This document shows positions 32,003-43,325 of a DNA stretch of 64,000 bases, in pieces. A program made the position numbers and the translations under genes. The DNA is taken from assembly GCA_963691705.1 (NCBI GenBank), contig OY829538.1, positions 82,094,781 to 82,158,780 on the forward strand, in the 5' to 3' direction. Each line of letters begins with the position of its first letter. Positions within the stretch are counted from its first letter, which is position 1. The DNA is from Viola odorata. Taxonomy: Eukaryota; Streptophyta; Magnoliopsida; Malpighiales; Violaceae. The notes under the pieces were generated by a model. It searched no databases, was not told the DNA's origin, and saw only the letters and a program-made list of their open reading frames with translations.

Positions 32003-34973
32003 TTATTGAGGGTTTGGAGGTCTGCTGTTAGCAGCGGAAACTCGGGATCCCCACTCCAACAACTCTTTGCTAGTGTCATCCTTGTGCAAGAAAACCTCAA
32101 TGAAACATAAAGAATCCTTTTGTTCACCTCTTGCTGTTGCAATTGCCTCTATCAGTTCATCCTCTGTTCGCACCTGTATGTCACAACACAATTTATCAGC
32201 CTATGCTATCAAGTACCAAAGCCATAGTAGTTATTCTTGTCATATTTAATTTGTAAGTCTTGGTTGACAATCTGTTCGCGCCAACCTTTTTAGTCCAGCA
32301 TTTGCCTTCCCCATTGTGGATAGCTTTCACAAGGCCAGTGTAGTCCCAGTTCTTGATCACATTATAGGGACCATCATGAATCTCCACTTCGATTGTATAG
32401 CCTCCATTGTTGATGAGGAAGATGATAGTCCTTTGCCCACACCGTATCATTGTTGAAATATCTTGAGCCGTTACCTGAATAAAGAGGAAAGCACAACCAC
32501 CACTCAATTATTTTGACCTATTATCCATAGAACTATTCACTACCAAAAACAATCGCTCGCCTCTAATGATCCCTTTTTAACCTGCCTAGCGTTTTCTTAA
32601 GAACTAGATAATTATATCTACAAGCAAACAAATATACCTATTAAAGACAACCAAGCCTAATCACATGTTCTAAAGTGAAGAACTATTGGCCAGAACAAGT
32701 AGTAATTTCTTTTCTGCTGTCCTTATAAAGACCCTCTCATTTCCTATTACGTTTCAGTTGTATTTCACTCACCTGGAAACTCCCATCACCAATGCAAGCA
32801 ATCACACGTTTATCTTTGGCGGCCTGAGCATATCCAAGAGTGGCACCAACTGACCAGCCAATAGATCCATACTGCATCTGGAATTCATAGCTGCAAAGAA
32901 AATAAAATGTTAATAGGATTGTTTGTCAGTGGTGACAAAAAAATGAAGATGACAAATGATAATTCCACTGCTCATGACTTACCCACAATTTTCAGGGAGG
33001 CGAAGTTTCTGACAGTTGAACCACGAGTCTCCAGTTTCTGCAATTACTGCATTATCCCCACCTAGAATGTCCTGTTACAAGTCCGAAATATGCTGAGTAT
33101 CGGCAGGATATAATCAACATACAAGTCCTGTTAATTGAAATGGAAAGATCGACAACAAGCAGTAATTCATGTTCCCACAGTGGCTGAGGAATAGTGCAGT
33201 GAAAGAGTGGTGGACGAAATGACAAACTCAGAATGGCACAATAATGCAAAACAAAGGTAACCAAACCCAAACACAAGGCACAAGCACCGAGAGATACATT
33301 TGGGCTCTTAATATTCATAAGACGCTAGATATCAAGAAAACATATTGAATAAATACTAAATGCAAGAGAAACAAGATCGGATAGATCTCGTTAAACTGCA
33401 CATTTTGTGCATTACCTGAATGTGCTTGAACAGTATATTGCCCCTAAGAGGCTCATCTTTCTCCTTCCTCAGAGGAGTTCCTGATGGGACAAAGATACGG
33501 CGGTAATTTTCCATGGCTGTGCTATTTCTCTTCAGTTTCTTGGCTAATGCAGATAAGAAGTCAGCCATAAAAACCCAGCCAAAGGAAGGGCCATTGCCAA
33601 TAGTCACACGATTGGGCTGCACTATGATTGCTTTCTCCTTCTTGATCAACAAAGAATATCCAACAGAGCTGTAGTCATTGAAGATGGGGCCAGCAAACAT
33701 ATAGGCATCAGCTGATTCCACTATCTCCCCGCAGAAGCTGGTACTGACAGCACCCCAATATGTTCCAATGAAGTGTGGATGGTGTTCTGGCACTAACCCC
33801 TTAGCTGAGGGCATAACAGCTAAGGGATATCCACTAGCATCTGCAAGTTCCATGAAAGTCTTCTGCGCTTTTGCTACCCTTAGCTTGGGCCCTCCTATAA
33901 GAACAGGCTTCACTGCTTTGTTTAGGAATTGAGCTGCTGCTTCTACAGCTGCTTCCAATCCTAAACTATTGCTTGTGCTGCATGAAAGCATATGGAACAA
34001 CTTTAAACACGGATCAAAAGAACCAAGCCTTTGCTACAGACATCATAAGCATCAGGGGTTAAGCTCATGATTTGTTTCTATTGTCAATTACAGCAAATCA
34101 ATGGTACTAATGGAAGCAATTTTTTAAATTAGAAAATGAAGAAAGAAGTAGTGAGAGTAAAGAAGTGTACCAGGGAGCAAGAAAGAAAGGCACGGGATCT
34201 CTTGCAAAGGTTGGATGAGGAATGCCAGGAAGATTGCAACCTATGCTGATATAAACTGGTTTGCTCTCCTTCAAAGCAGTAGAAATGGCGGTATCAATCT
34301 GCTCATGTGCATCATCCAAATTGTTCACCACTGCCTGCCACATTACCAGATGACATGATTAAAAACTGAAAACCTAGCAATCCAACCCACATACAGTGGC
34401 AAAAAGAGAGGGACAAACAATAAAAGTTGGTACTTTACTATCAAAAGCTACTGGATTTTCAGAATTTCACATGAAACTTACTTGAAAGCAGGTGACAGTT
34501 TGGAAGCACCTGAGTTCCTGAGTGAAATCAGGCAAGCCAATAGTATGATGCAAGATCCGGTTAGTTCCATAATCATTAGAATTGGGTCCACCGACGATGC
34601 AAATGAGGGGCAAGTTCTCACTATAAGCACCGGCAATGGCATTGAGGACACTGAGGCCGCCGACAGTGAAAGTGACGACACAGGCACCCACGCCCTTGGC
34701 ACGTGCATACCCATCAGCAGCGTACCCAGCATTCAGCTCGTTGCAGCATCCGATCAAATTCAGCTCAGGCTCCGCAACCAAATGATCCAAGAGGGTCAAA
34801 TTGAAGTCGCCAGGGACAGAGAACACATCACGCGCCCCGATCTCGACTAGCCTCCGGGCCAAGTGGCCCCCCAGCGTCCCACTGCAGGCGCCGGCAGGAA
34901 CAGAGGCGGGAATAGGAATAGGAACAGGAACAGGGCTGGGCGCGGACCCACCAAGTTGGTTAGCAGCTTCCAT
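32003..34973 (-). CDS. PDC: Pyruvate decarboxylase, seven exons
   Basis: Cytosolic thiamine-diphosphate enzyme that converts pyruvate to acetaldehyde and CO2, the first step of ethanolic fermentation, normally in a tetramer with Mg2+. Exons on minus: 34973-34482, 34334-34171, 33977-33416, 33071-32983, 32890-32773, 32474-32286, 32173-32003. Splice sites are GT-AG, phases agree, and the product is 594 residues, as expected. Visible motifs: the N-terminal catalytic Glu in [16 protein letters not shown] (Glu near 79), LHHTIGL with the paired His, and the ThDP/Mg motif GDGSFQ (470-475) through INNGGYTIE (about 496-504). The C-terminus [16 protein letters not shown] is typical of plant enzymes. The N-terminal 30 residues are Pro-rich ([14 protein letters not shown]). 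Nothing looks damaged. Upstream TGGTTT motifs suggest low-oxygen control. Confidence 0.96.
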
Positions 34974-35052
34974 GTAGAAAAAAATAAAGCGTTGTTGCTA
35001 TTAATAAGATGATAATTTGTTTGTGGGTTTAGTGATTATGGGTGGGGCGGAA

Positions 35053-35067
35053 ATATATATATATATA
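35053..35067 (-). promoter_or_regulatory. Likely TATA box of pyruvate decarboxylase
   Basis: An alternating TA run about 80-95 bases upstream of the ATG at 34973, in the right position for the core promoter. It is also a simple repeat, so the assignment is tentative. Confidence 0.45.
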
Positions 35068-35125
35068 GGGTAACTGACTTGGGGTTCAAGCACCCTAAGG
35101 CCTAAACACTGAACAGAGGAAGAAA

Positions 35126-35259
35126 TGGTTTTTGGTTTCTGGAAAACTAGGGGCAAATTGGTTGAAACTAGAAAGGGTGGAGAAGCACGAAAGGTGACGG
35201 TGATTGGATGATACAAAACTAGCTTTTCTGGTTTTTGGTTTGGTTTTACGTTGTGGTTT
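35126..35259. promoter_or_regulatory. Cluster of TGGTTT motifs (possible anaerobic response region)
   Basis: TGGTTT occurs six times on the plus strand, at 35126, 35133, 35229, 35236, 35241 and 35254, about 150-290 bases upstream of the decarboxylase start. TGGTTT is the GT part of the anaerobic response element known from Adh1 promoters, and pyruvate decarboxylase is a classic low-oxygen gene. Local T-richness could also produce such matches. Confidence 0.4.
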
Positions 35260-36980
35260 TGCTGTTAGTTTCATTATTAGATAAGAGCATGGTTCTAATT
35301 TAAAGTTAATTTAAAGTTAATCTAAAGTTAATCTAACGTTAAGCTGGAGTCAAGTGGACTAATGTGGCATATATATATTCGGATTCGGAATAATGGACGG
35401 GTTTTCAAAGATGATCAAAGATAGACAGTTCAGCTGTGGGCCTGTGGATCTGGGGGGACGTATGTCCCAATGTTCACGGGGATGGGACCCTAACTTTGTC
35501 GAAACCAGAAAAGTTTTTTATATTTATTTTCAATACCAGTCGGCAGTCGACATTCAACATTTTTGTTATTCCTCAAAGTTATGGTAGTGATTCGCTGCTG
35601 GTTTTGTTATTCAATGCTTTTGTATGATTGAATATAATAATTATACAATATGTTAAGTGTGTGCCACATCATTCCGTTTATTTATTCGTATTAATAAAAA
35701 AATTACATATTAGGACAAAAATAATAGTTACACATTGTGAGATCTTAATTAAATTTAGAAATAATTATAAACGTGAGATAAATTTAAAAAAATTTGTTTA
35801 CGTATAACCACTTTATTAATTTGGATGTACAAATAACTGGTAATTAATGATAAAGACCGACATTGAAATGCGTACCCTCTTTTGTTCTGTTTCTCATTTA
35901 CTATGTCCCAAAAAATTCTCCTCAAAGACATCAACAAAACAGAAAAAAACTCTTTTAATATCAACCATGATTAGGAGTTTTTCCTCTATATTTTCTTCTA
36001 TTTTCAGTAATAAAAAAAAACAGTGTGTGTTTTTCTAGTGCAATCACTTGATTGAGACCATACAATCTCCACTTACATATTTTGTTATGATAGGGTGTTG
36101 GAGAATCAGTTATGAACGACTTGTACATCAAAAGCAAGCATGTCATTGGTGGTTTCCGCTATTATGCACGTACTTTGTGATACAACTGGCCCGGAATATT
36201 CACGTTAGATTGAGAATATAATTCTTTTTGAAATGTATCTTGTACCTAAACTTATGGTAGAGAGCTAGATATATATTTTATGAATGTTACCTACTAAGTT
36301 TTAATAATATATAAGAACTCATATGTGACGTATTGCCAGCTAAATTTATTGATAGTGAACTTGGTCATATGATTGTTATTATTAGAACTAACTTAGAGAT
36401 TGTGCCACTTGAGTCTCCAAGCCAATTATTTTTGATGGATCAATAAAATTTAATTCTTTACCAAAGAAAAAACTTAATTCTCAATATGGCAGCCCATAAT
36501 AATCAAATAAAATTAATCTTCTAGGCTTCTGGCCATAAAAGACAGGACTGGGTTGTTGTATTCAATGGGCTTTTCCAATCCAGAATGACCAGCCTTGGAT
36601 GTAGTGAGCGTAACCAGCTTATATTTTCATATTGGACCAGGATACAAAACTATTTAATGGGCTGGACTTTTGTGTCTGGCCTTGCCTGGCCTTTTTGTTT
36701 TGAGGAAAGGAAGCAAGAAAGGAGCCGAGGAATGAAATTCTTTTCAATTATTTCAAGAACATCTCAAAGAAATGAAGAAGTCACAAGCCAAACCATCAAA
36801 AACAGCAAATCATATACAGGAAGGAAAGTAACATGGACGAATCAATATCATCCGCCTAGAAACAAAGAAAAGAAAGGTCAAAAAAGGACAAATAAATAAA
36901 AGAAAAGGCCGTCTCCTTTCTTTGTCCACTTCTTAAAAAGGTGGACTGAAACGTAGCAATAATGTAATGAATGAAAGAAT
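35260..36980. other. Intergenic region, no gene seen
   Basis: AT-rich sequence between the decarboxylase promoter and the TAXIMIN-type gene. The phrase TTAAAGTTAATTTAAAGTTAA is repeated near 35300. No coding gene or element ends recognised. Confidence 0.45.
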
Positions 36981-37374
36981 TCAACAAGGGATCTTTGAGA
37001 TAAACCAGCGCATGACGTGAATGGGAGCCTTGATCAACCCAATTGCAAGCTCAACGATAACAGTCACACAGAAACAGCAGGGGCAGATACAACTCAACAG
37101 CAACCTGCAGTATATATATTTAGAATTAATAATCATTATAAGTTGATTAATATGTTCATCATGTCAATCATTATAATCATCTGTAGGACGAAAATTAAAT
37201 TAAATTAGTAGTCACAAATTAAAAGAGAGGAGATAATTATACTCACCCAACAATCCATACGACGATACCAATGAGGGAGAGTAGGAGGGAGAGGAAAGCA
37301 AAGGGCAGCCCTAAGAGAAAGCCTAAAGGTCTGCATTCACACCCATCATCTTCTCCACCGCCGCACCAACCCAT
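36981..37374 (-). CDS. TAX1: TAXIMIN-type Cys-rich signalling peptide, two exons
   Basis: Short two-exon gene on minus: exon 1 37374-37247, intron 37246-37105 (GTGAGT...TGCAG), exon 2 37104-36981. Product 83 residues. It has an acidic Cys-containing N-terminus ([16 protein letters not shown]), the conserved hydrophobic segment [20 protein letters not shown] and WIVG, then a Cys cluster, [15 protein letters not shown], and the conserved tail [17 protein letters not shown]. This matches the TAXIMIN family, conserved small peptides first described in Taxus as regulators of specialised metabolism and later linked to lateral-organ separation in Arabidopsis. Family membership is by recalled motif pattern; the numeral in the symbol is provisional. 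Length and all conserved cysteines look intact. Confidence 0.88.
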
Positions 37375-37889
37375 ATTCTTTGCTCAACAATCACTCTTCT
37401 GTCTTCTCTCTTCTTGCTCTTTCCTTAGCTGAAATATCTCTTTTTTGTTTTGAGGGAAGGGCAAACAAATATTAATATAAGAGAGTTTGACGGAGAGAAC
37501 AAATAAAAAGAGAGAAATAGGAATAAGAGGATAGACGAAGTAGCTAGGAACAAACAACAAACAAGTTGTGTATCTATACGACTCTATCATTATATTTTCC
37601 ATGTGCCGCCTCACTGTTGCCAAGCTGACAATCAAGTAATACCAAATCCTCCTCACCAACGTACTATACTATTATTTTTCATACACAATGTCCCACGCGC
37701 AACAGACCTACAATGATTTGATTCATTATCTATTATCATTCCTTCTTTTTTTGGTTAATTTCATGGGATGTGACTTTGTCCAAGTTTATTTTCTTGATTT
37801 TGACACAAATTTGAAACATCTCAAGTGATCCAAAACTAATTAGAGACTAATGGACTGTAGTAGTTCTCACCTTATATGGTTGTGCAAGA
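37375..37889. other. TAXIMIN-type gene promoter and PPR 3' flank
   Basis: No gene seen. It includes the 5' flank of the peptide gene on its left and the 3' flank of the PPR gene on its right. No clear regulatory motifs. Confidence 0.45.
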
Positions 37890-39470
37890 TCACTTTTCAG
37901 TTCCCACCCAACTGCAACCACTATCTTTCAACACCCCTCTAAACTTCATCATCTCCCTGAGATGGCTTACCCTATCCCATTTCTCAGCAGCTGCCAAAGT
38001 ATTAGACAGGGCAAGATATGCACCAGGCCGGCCTTTGGCACTCAGCTTAAAGAGTTCGCCCGCAGCAACAGTTGCCATCTCTACATTGCCATGAAGATTG
38101 CAGGCACTAAGCAGAGCTGCCCAAACATCAGAATTGGGCTTCTCAGGCATCCCCATTACCAACTCCCATGCTTCATGTAAACTTCCTGCTCGCCCAAACA
38201 GATCAACCATACAAGCATAATGTTCCATTCTTGGTTTAAGCGAGTGATCCCTCTCCATACTCTCAAAAATCTCATTTCCTTTGGCAACTAAGCCAGCGTG
38301 TCCGCATGCAGAAAGAGCACCTAGGAATGTGACATAATTAGGCTCAATGCGACACCATCGCATCCTCTCAAACAGCTCAAGTGCTTCACTTGGTCTTCCA
38401 TTCTTCCCATATCCATCAATCATGGAGGTCCATGAGAACACATTCTTCTCTGGCATGCCATCAAAGACTCTTCGTGCATCCTCCACTCTTCCACATTTTG
38501 AATACATGTCTATAAGTGCACTTCCCATTTTTACATCCACGAAATACTTACTCCTCATGAGCTGACACTGAACCTGCTGACCAATCTCAAATCCTGCCAA
38601 CACAGAGCAAGCCCCAATGACACTCGCAAATGTTGATGCATTCGGTCTAAAACCAAAACGTTGCATATCAATATAAACTGCAAGTGCTTTGACACCAGTT
38701 TCCATTGACTTGCTATAACCTTCAATCATTGCATTGAAAACCACCGCGTCTTTTTCAAAGGTCTTCTCAAAAATATCCTCAGCATCTTCCACATATCCCT
38801 GATTCATATAGCCAGAGATCATTGATGTCGAACACATTACATTCTTTTGAATCATCAAATCAAAAACCCTCCTAGCATAGCTAAGCCTCCTGCTCTTCAC
38901 GTATGAGTCAACAAGTACCGTACAAAGCACATCATCAGCCTCGATATCAAATTTCAGTATCTGGGCATGAACTACACCCCCTAAGTTGGGAAACAATATT
39001 CCACTAGTGGCGCTGTTTGAAGCCTTTAAAATCATTGAAAGCGTAAAACCATCGGGCCTTTCACCATCAAGAACCAATCTGCGCAGCAAATGAATTGATT
39101 CTCCACCAAACCCTTGTTTCAGATATCCACCAATCATGTAGTTGTATGCTGAAAGTGTTCGTTGGGGCAATTCGTCAAACATCTTTCGGGCATATTTTAA
39201 GCATCCAGTCTTCAAGTGAAGGATCAGAAGTTTGATGGAGATATTGATGTTGGGTCTAAACCCAGTTTTTAAAATATAGGAATGGATGTATAGGCCGACT
39301 GCAGGGGTGCCTGAGTTGATGTGATGTTGAAGAGCTGAGGAAAGGTCGGGGACCAAATCTTGACATAGAGGGAACGTCTGGTTTTGAGGAGGTTTGCTTT
39401 TGCTGGTAGAGGAGAAGATGGAAATGGAGGGCTTGATTTGATCTGAGGATAGCCTGGCGATATTTTTCAT
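37890..39470 (-). CDS. Pentatricopeptide-repeat protein, E subclass
   Basis: Intronless 526-residue RNA-binding repeat protein. The first ~40 residues are Ser/Lys-rich with few acids (MKNIARLSSDQIKPS), fitting a mitochondrial presequence. A run of about ten PPR units of mixed P, L and S type follows, for example YNYMIGGYLKQGFGGES, CSTSMISGYMNQGYVEDAE, SALIDMYSKCGRVEDARRVF, WTSMIDGYGKNGRPSEALEL and YACMVDLFGRAGSLHEAWEL. The C-terminus DSGCSWVGTEK is the end of an E motif, and there is no E+ or DYW domain. Such proteins bind specific organellar transcripts, usually to guide C-to-U editing or splicing. It resembles Arabidopsis At1g28690-type proteins; exact orthology is unchecked. No breaks seen. 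Confidence 0.92.
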   Translation of the reverse strand: MKNIARLSSDQIKPSISIFSSTSKSKPPQNQTFPLCQDLVPDLSSALQHHINSGTPAVGLYIHSYILKTGFRPNINISIKLLILHLKTGCLKYARKMFDELPQRTLSAYNYMIGGYLKQGFGGESIHLLRRLVLDGERPDGFTLSMILKASNSATSGILFPNLGGVVHAQILKFDIEADDVLCTVLVDSYVKSRRLSYARRVFDLMIQKNVMCSTSMISGYMNQGYVEDAEDIFEKTFEKDAVVFNAMIEGYSKSMETGVKALAVYIDMQRFGFRPNASTFASVIGACSVLAGFEIGQQVQCQLMRSKYFVDVKMGSALIDMYSKCGRVEDARRVFDGMPEKNVFSWTSMIDGYGKNGRPSEALELFERMRWCRIEPNYVTFLGALSACGHAGLVAKGNEIFESMERDHSLKPRMEHYACMVDLFGRAGSLHEAWELVMGMPEKPNSDVWAALLSACNLHGNVEMATVAAGELFKLSAKGRPGAYLALSNTLAAAEKWDRVSHLREMMKFRGVLKDSGCSWVGTEK

Positions 39471-42400
39471 GTTATATCATTCGATTTGAAAGTTTTAGAG
39501 TGTTGTGTTGGTCGGTTGTGCATCATCACTTCAAGTCATGGAGTAGCAATTAACACTCAACAAAACACTCCAAAAATTGAGAAGCTTATGTGCAAGAATA
39601 CGGAGCATTGGAGCTTCTTGCTGTGGCACTGCAGCAGGCAAACACCTGAAGCTCGAAGCTTCTTGCTATGCAATTACAGGCGCGCTAAGGACAATTTTGC
39701 CAATTTCAAAAGAGGACATTTTTGGTAATCATGGTCTTTTGGTGGATGATGATGATGATGAGTATGAGTTGAAGTTTTTTGAAATCCTTTTATTAGAGAC
39801 CTTTGGGCCGGTCTCCTAAAGCTTAGGAGGGGATGGCCCAGGGCAGAAGGGTTGGCGTGGGATAGTCTTGGGCTCTATCGTTATAAAGTATGACCCACTA
39901 CTTGTAAGGTACAGTATAAAACCTGGTTTTATTGTCTGAGTGTGAGCTGCCTGTTTAGTTGTGATTTATTATCCCGTCAGCACCCTAGAATATTTTACTT
40001 GTGTGGGTAATGACAGATTAGAAAAGGAAAAATCCATATGTAATTTTACGATTTGTTTGAAGGAGTATAAACCCTAAACCCTAAACCTTAAATGTAATTT
40101 TGCGATTTGTTTGATAAGGAGTATAAATTAATGGGAATGAAATGCAATCTTCACTCCATTGTCTCTTTTTTCAGGGTATATTTTTACCAAATGGTATATA
40201 CTTATTTATGAATCTATATATTCTCTCTCTTTATATATTCATCAGTATTATTCAAATGGAGTACCACATAATATTAGTAACAATATAATCCTATATACTC
40301 ATCTATTTTAAATACAGTGACATGCACACAAAAAAAGAACAGAGAAAGAAAAGTATTCCCTCATGTTCTTCCCTTTCCTTTTTGGAAATTCATGTGCTGC
40401 ACGCTTTGATCTTTTACTTAAAACCGATCCATTGTCATAATTAGAATTTGTTAGTTTTATAAGATTAATTATTGTAAACAAATTGCTGGTGTGACTGAAT
40501 CTTTAAGGTAGACCCAGCAATATCTGAAATGAAAGTAATCGATTGCAAATCACGATGCTTAACAAACGTGTTTGTAATCATGATTACTAGTAATCATCAG
40601 TTTTAAGTAGATATAGCCATGTATATGATGATTTAAGAACTACTAGTGTGCAGAATTTATATTTGTAGCATAGTAATACCTTTTAAATGTGCTATATTTT
40701 CTTTTTTTAATTAAAAGAAAAGATGCATGCACTGTTTCTGATGTTTATGCCACAATCAATAATACTGATGATATGGTTGCATTTGGTTTGCAATATAGCT
40801 TTTGTTTGGTTGGTCAAAGATGGATGTGGGTCTGGTTATCGGGGCTTACGGGTATCCATTAAAAGTGTACTGTGTATGTGGTGCGTGAGTCCCAGTTGTC
40901 GCCGTTGTTGTTGGCCAATGGTCCATTATTCTAATTTATACTCGTACCTTTCTAGTATGTGAGAAGAAAAAAATATGGCCCGGCATGGTTTATATTTGTT
41001 AATGTCAAGTTGGAGTAGGCAGTGGCATGCAGCTAATGCCTTTCCTTCTTTCTTAGGCTCTCTTTTTGTAGTGGTCATTGCACTTGTGATTGATGTAACA
41101 TTCATGGTCCAACTTTTGTTCATATGCACGTCAGAATACTTAATACACACACATAATTGGGCTTTTTTTTTATATAAAGGTGAGATTCAACTTGTAAACA
41201 ACCACTGAACTACATATTCAATAACCACATAACATGACCTTACGTGTTGGTACTCAATCATGGTCATTGGAATGATCTAAGTGGGTCTTGAAGCATTGCC
41301 GGTTGATCTGCCATTGATAAACGACATTGATCCAAGTGATCCACTGAAGGCATTTCAGGACTAATTAAGATATATATAGATGTAATTGCGCGGGATGTTT
41401 TTTTTGTTTTTTGTTTTGTTTTATAGGATTGATTAGATAGATGCAGTGCAATGATTAATTAAACAGCAGACTGGCAAGCAACTTGCATTATGGTCGTGGC
41501 ATTATCCCTGAGCCTAACCTAAGCCTGACTATATGTATATATTGCACTCATATTTTGTACTTAATACATGTGAAACTTAAGAATCATTGTCAGTCATGAT
41601 TTTGTTTCTTATGATTTCTTAACGAATTGATTAGTTAGGCTTCACTGGATACAGAGATTCTAAACTCATCAGCTCAATGTGAACAAAAGAGTATAATTTT
41701 TTTTTTGAACAGAGTGAACAAAAGAGTATAGTAATTAGCAAGTCAAAACATACTACGGACTTCTTGTTGCATGCGTGATGCGTCTGCTTTTTGGTTTCAG
41801 ATGCGCTTAATTTTGTAATTTGTTGGACTTGGTAGTAGCTGTGAGCTCACCCCGGGAGGGATAACCCAGGCCCAGGGCCAGGCCCAATACATATATATAT
41901 ATAGTCCAAATAACTTGCAAGGGTAAATTCTTTTCTTCTCTTCCTTTCGAAAAGTGGTAAATTTTTATCTTGCCTGTTGATCATTAGACTTCTCTGATGG
42001 AATTTTCTGTGTGGACTATAATGTTTTTTTTATATAGAAAATGGGAGCTTTTAACTTTTATAGAAAATGATGAGTTACGTGGTCAAATCTCAGCGCGCCA
42101 TGTCACCCAACCTAAACCCTCCCACCGTGTCAAACTCATGTCCAAATTAACGGTCCACAGCCGAAGCGGACCAGTCCGTGGTTAATTAGGTAAAAAAGAA
42201 AAGTGAGGATTTTAAGGGTGTAAGAATCAGACCCATATAATCATGTTATGGTTTTTTTGGTTGGATCGGTCAATCCGATCTGATTTTTACAATCATGATT
42301 TGAAACCTTATATTGCAATAGTGAAAAGCTATCTTTTAGGAGTCGGGTAGCTACATATATGGACAATTGAGAGTGACAATAGAATGAAATTGTGGAAGTA

Positions 42401-43043
42401 AAAACGAGAATTGTCAGACCATTCACAATAGAGTTGATTTATCCATAAATATAGATAATATGGACCTCCCAATCGGTCATGGTTAGCAGGGAAGTAATTA
42501 TGTAGTCTTTTTTTTAAACTTTTATTTATTTATTAGTTTAGTCGTTGTTCATAAAAGTTTTCCAATCAAATCTCTAGTTGATTAATTCATACCTCTTATT
42601 CGTAAAAGATTTTCAATTAAACCCCTAAATGATTAATTTAATCACACTATTTAAAAAAAAATCATTTAAACTCATACATTTTATGAAGTTTCATATATGT
42701 GCATCATTTTGTAAATTTGGTTCAACTAAAATATACATAATTACTCATTCTAATCCAATATGAATGATTTTTATTTTAATAAAACTTATATACTTCTAAT
42801 AATTTCAATTTTTACTTTAGTTACGACAATGCGGGATCCAATTTGCTAGTAATATATAGAAAGAAGATCACCAAAACTAAGGAAATTATATATTAAGGGA
42901 TCAAACATAATAAAGTTGACATAAGTAAACAACAAGAAAAGCTATCAATGTTGGAACATTTGAGTGAGTTGAGAACAACAATAAAATGCATAGAAGAAAA
43001 AAGAAGGGGAGGAAATAAGCTACAAGGTGACTAGAGGTGATGC
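39471..43043. other. Long gene-poor intergenic region
   Basis: No supported gene. A short telomere-like phrase (AAACCCTAAACCCTAAACC, about 40070-40088) could be an interstitial telo-box. Open frames here are short and lack family features. The repeated phrase GAACAAAAGAGTATA occurs near 41680 and 41720. Confidence 0.45.
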
Positions 43044-43325
43044 TCAGGGTCTGGGCCTCCAGGTGAAACTCTCACCATTCTTCATTTTCATTTTCATTTT
43101 CATTTTTGACATTTCTTGTTGAAGAGAACGAGAAGCACTAATCATATTGTTATTGTTATTGTTATTATTATTATTATTATTATTATCCTGCAGGCTCCTA
43201 ATAATTTTGTGTTTAGGCATCATATTCATGCCGCCCATTGATAGCCTTCGACCGTAACTCAAAGCTTCCACACTAGTACTAGTAGTACCAGTACTGATGA
43301 GTAGGGTGATAAACAATATCTGCAT
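43044..43325 (-). CDS. Putative small secreted Asn-rich peptide precursor
   Basis: 93 residues starting MQILFITLLISTGTTSTSVEA, a plausible signal peptide, followed by a basic region, a run of 13 Asn encoded by AAT/AAC microsatellite repeats (about 43147-43187), a KMKMKMKMK stretch and a short C-terminus, GESFTWRPRP. The layout (signal, variable middle, short C-terminal block) resembles peptide-hormone precursors, but the tail does not match CLE, RGF, CEP, IDA, PSY or CIF as I know them. It may be an undescribed peptide family or a chance ORF across a microsatellite. No TATA or intron evidence found. Confidence 0.3.
   Translation of the reverse strand: MQILFITLLISTGTTSTSVEALSYGRRLSMGGMNMMPKHKIIRSLQDNNNNNNNNNNNNNMISASRSLQQEMSKMKMKMKMKNGESFTWRPRP

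Noticed and set aside
37890..39470. Plus-strand open frames across the PPR gene
   Set aside because: Antisense shadows of a 526-codon frame with clear PPR repeats.
40069..40089. Interstitial telomere
   Set aside because: Only two to three CCCTAAA units; too short to mean a chromosome end or fusion, though it could be a telo-box.
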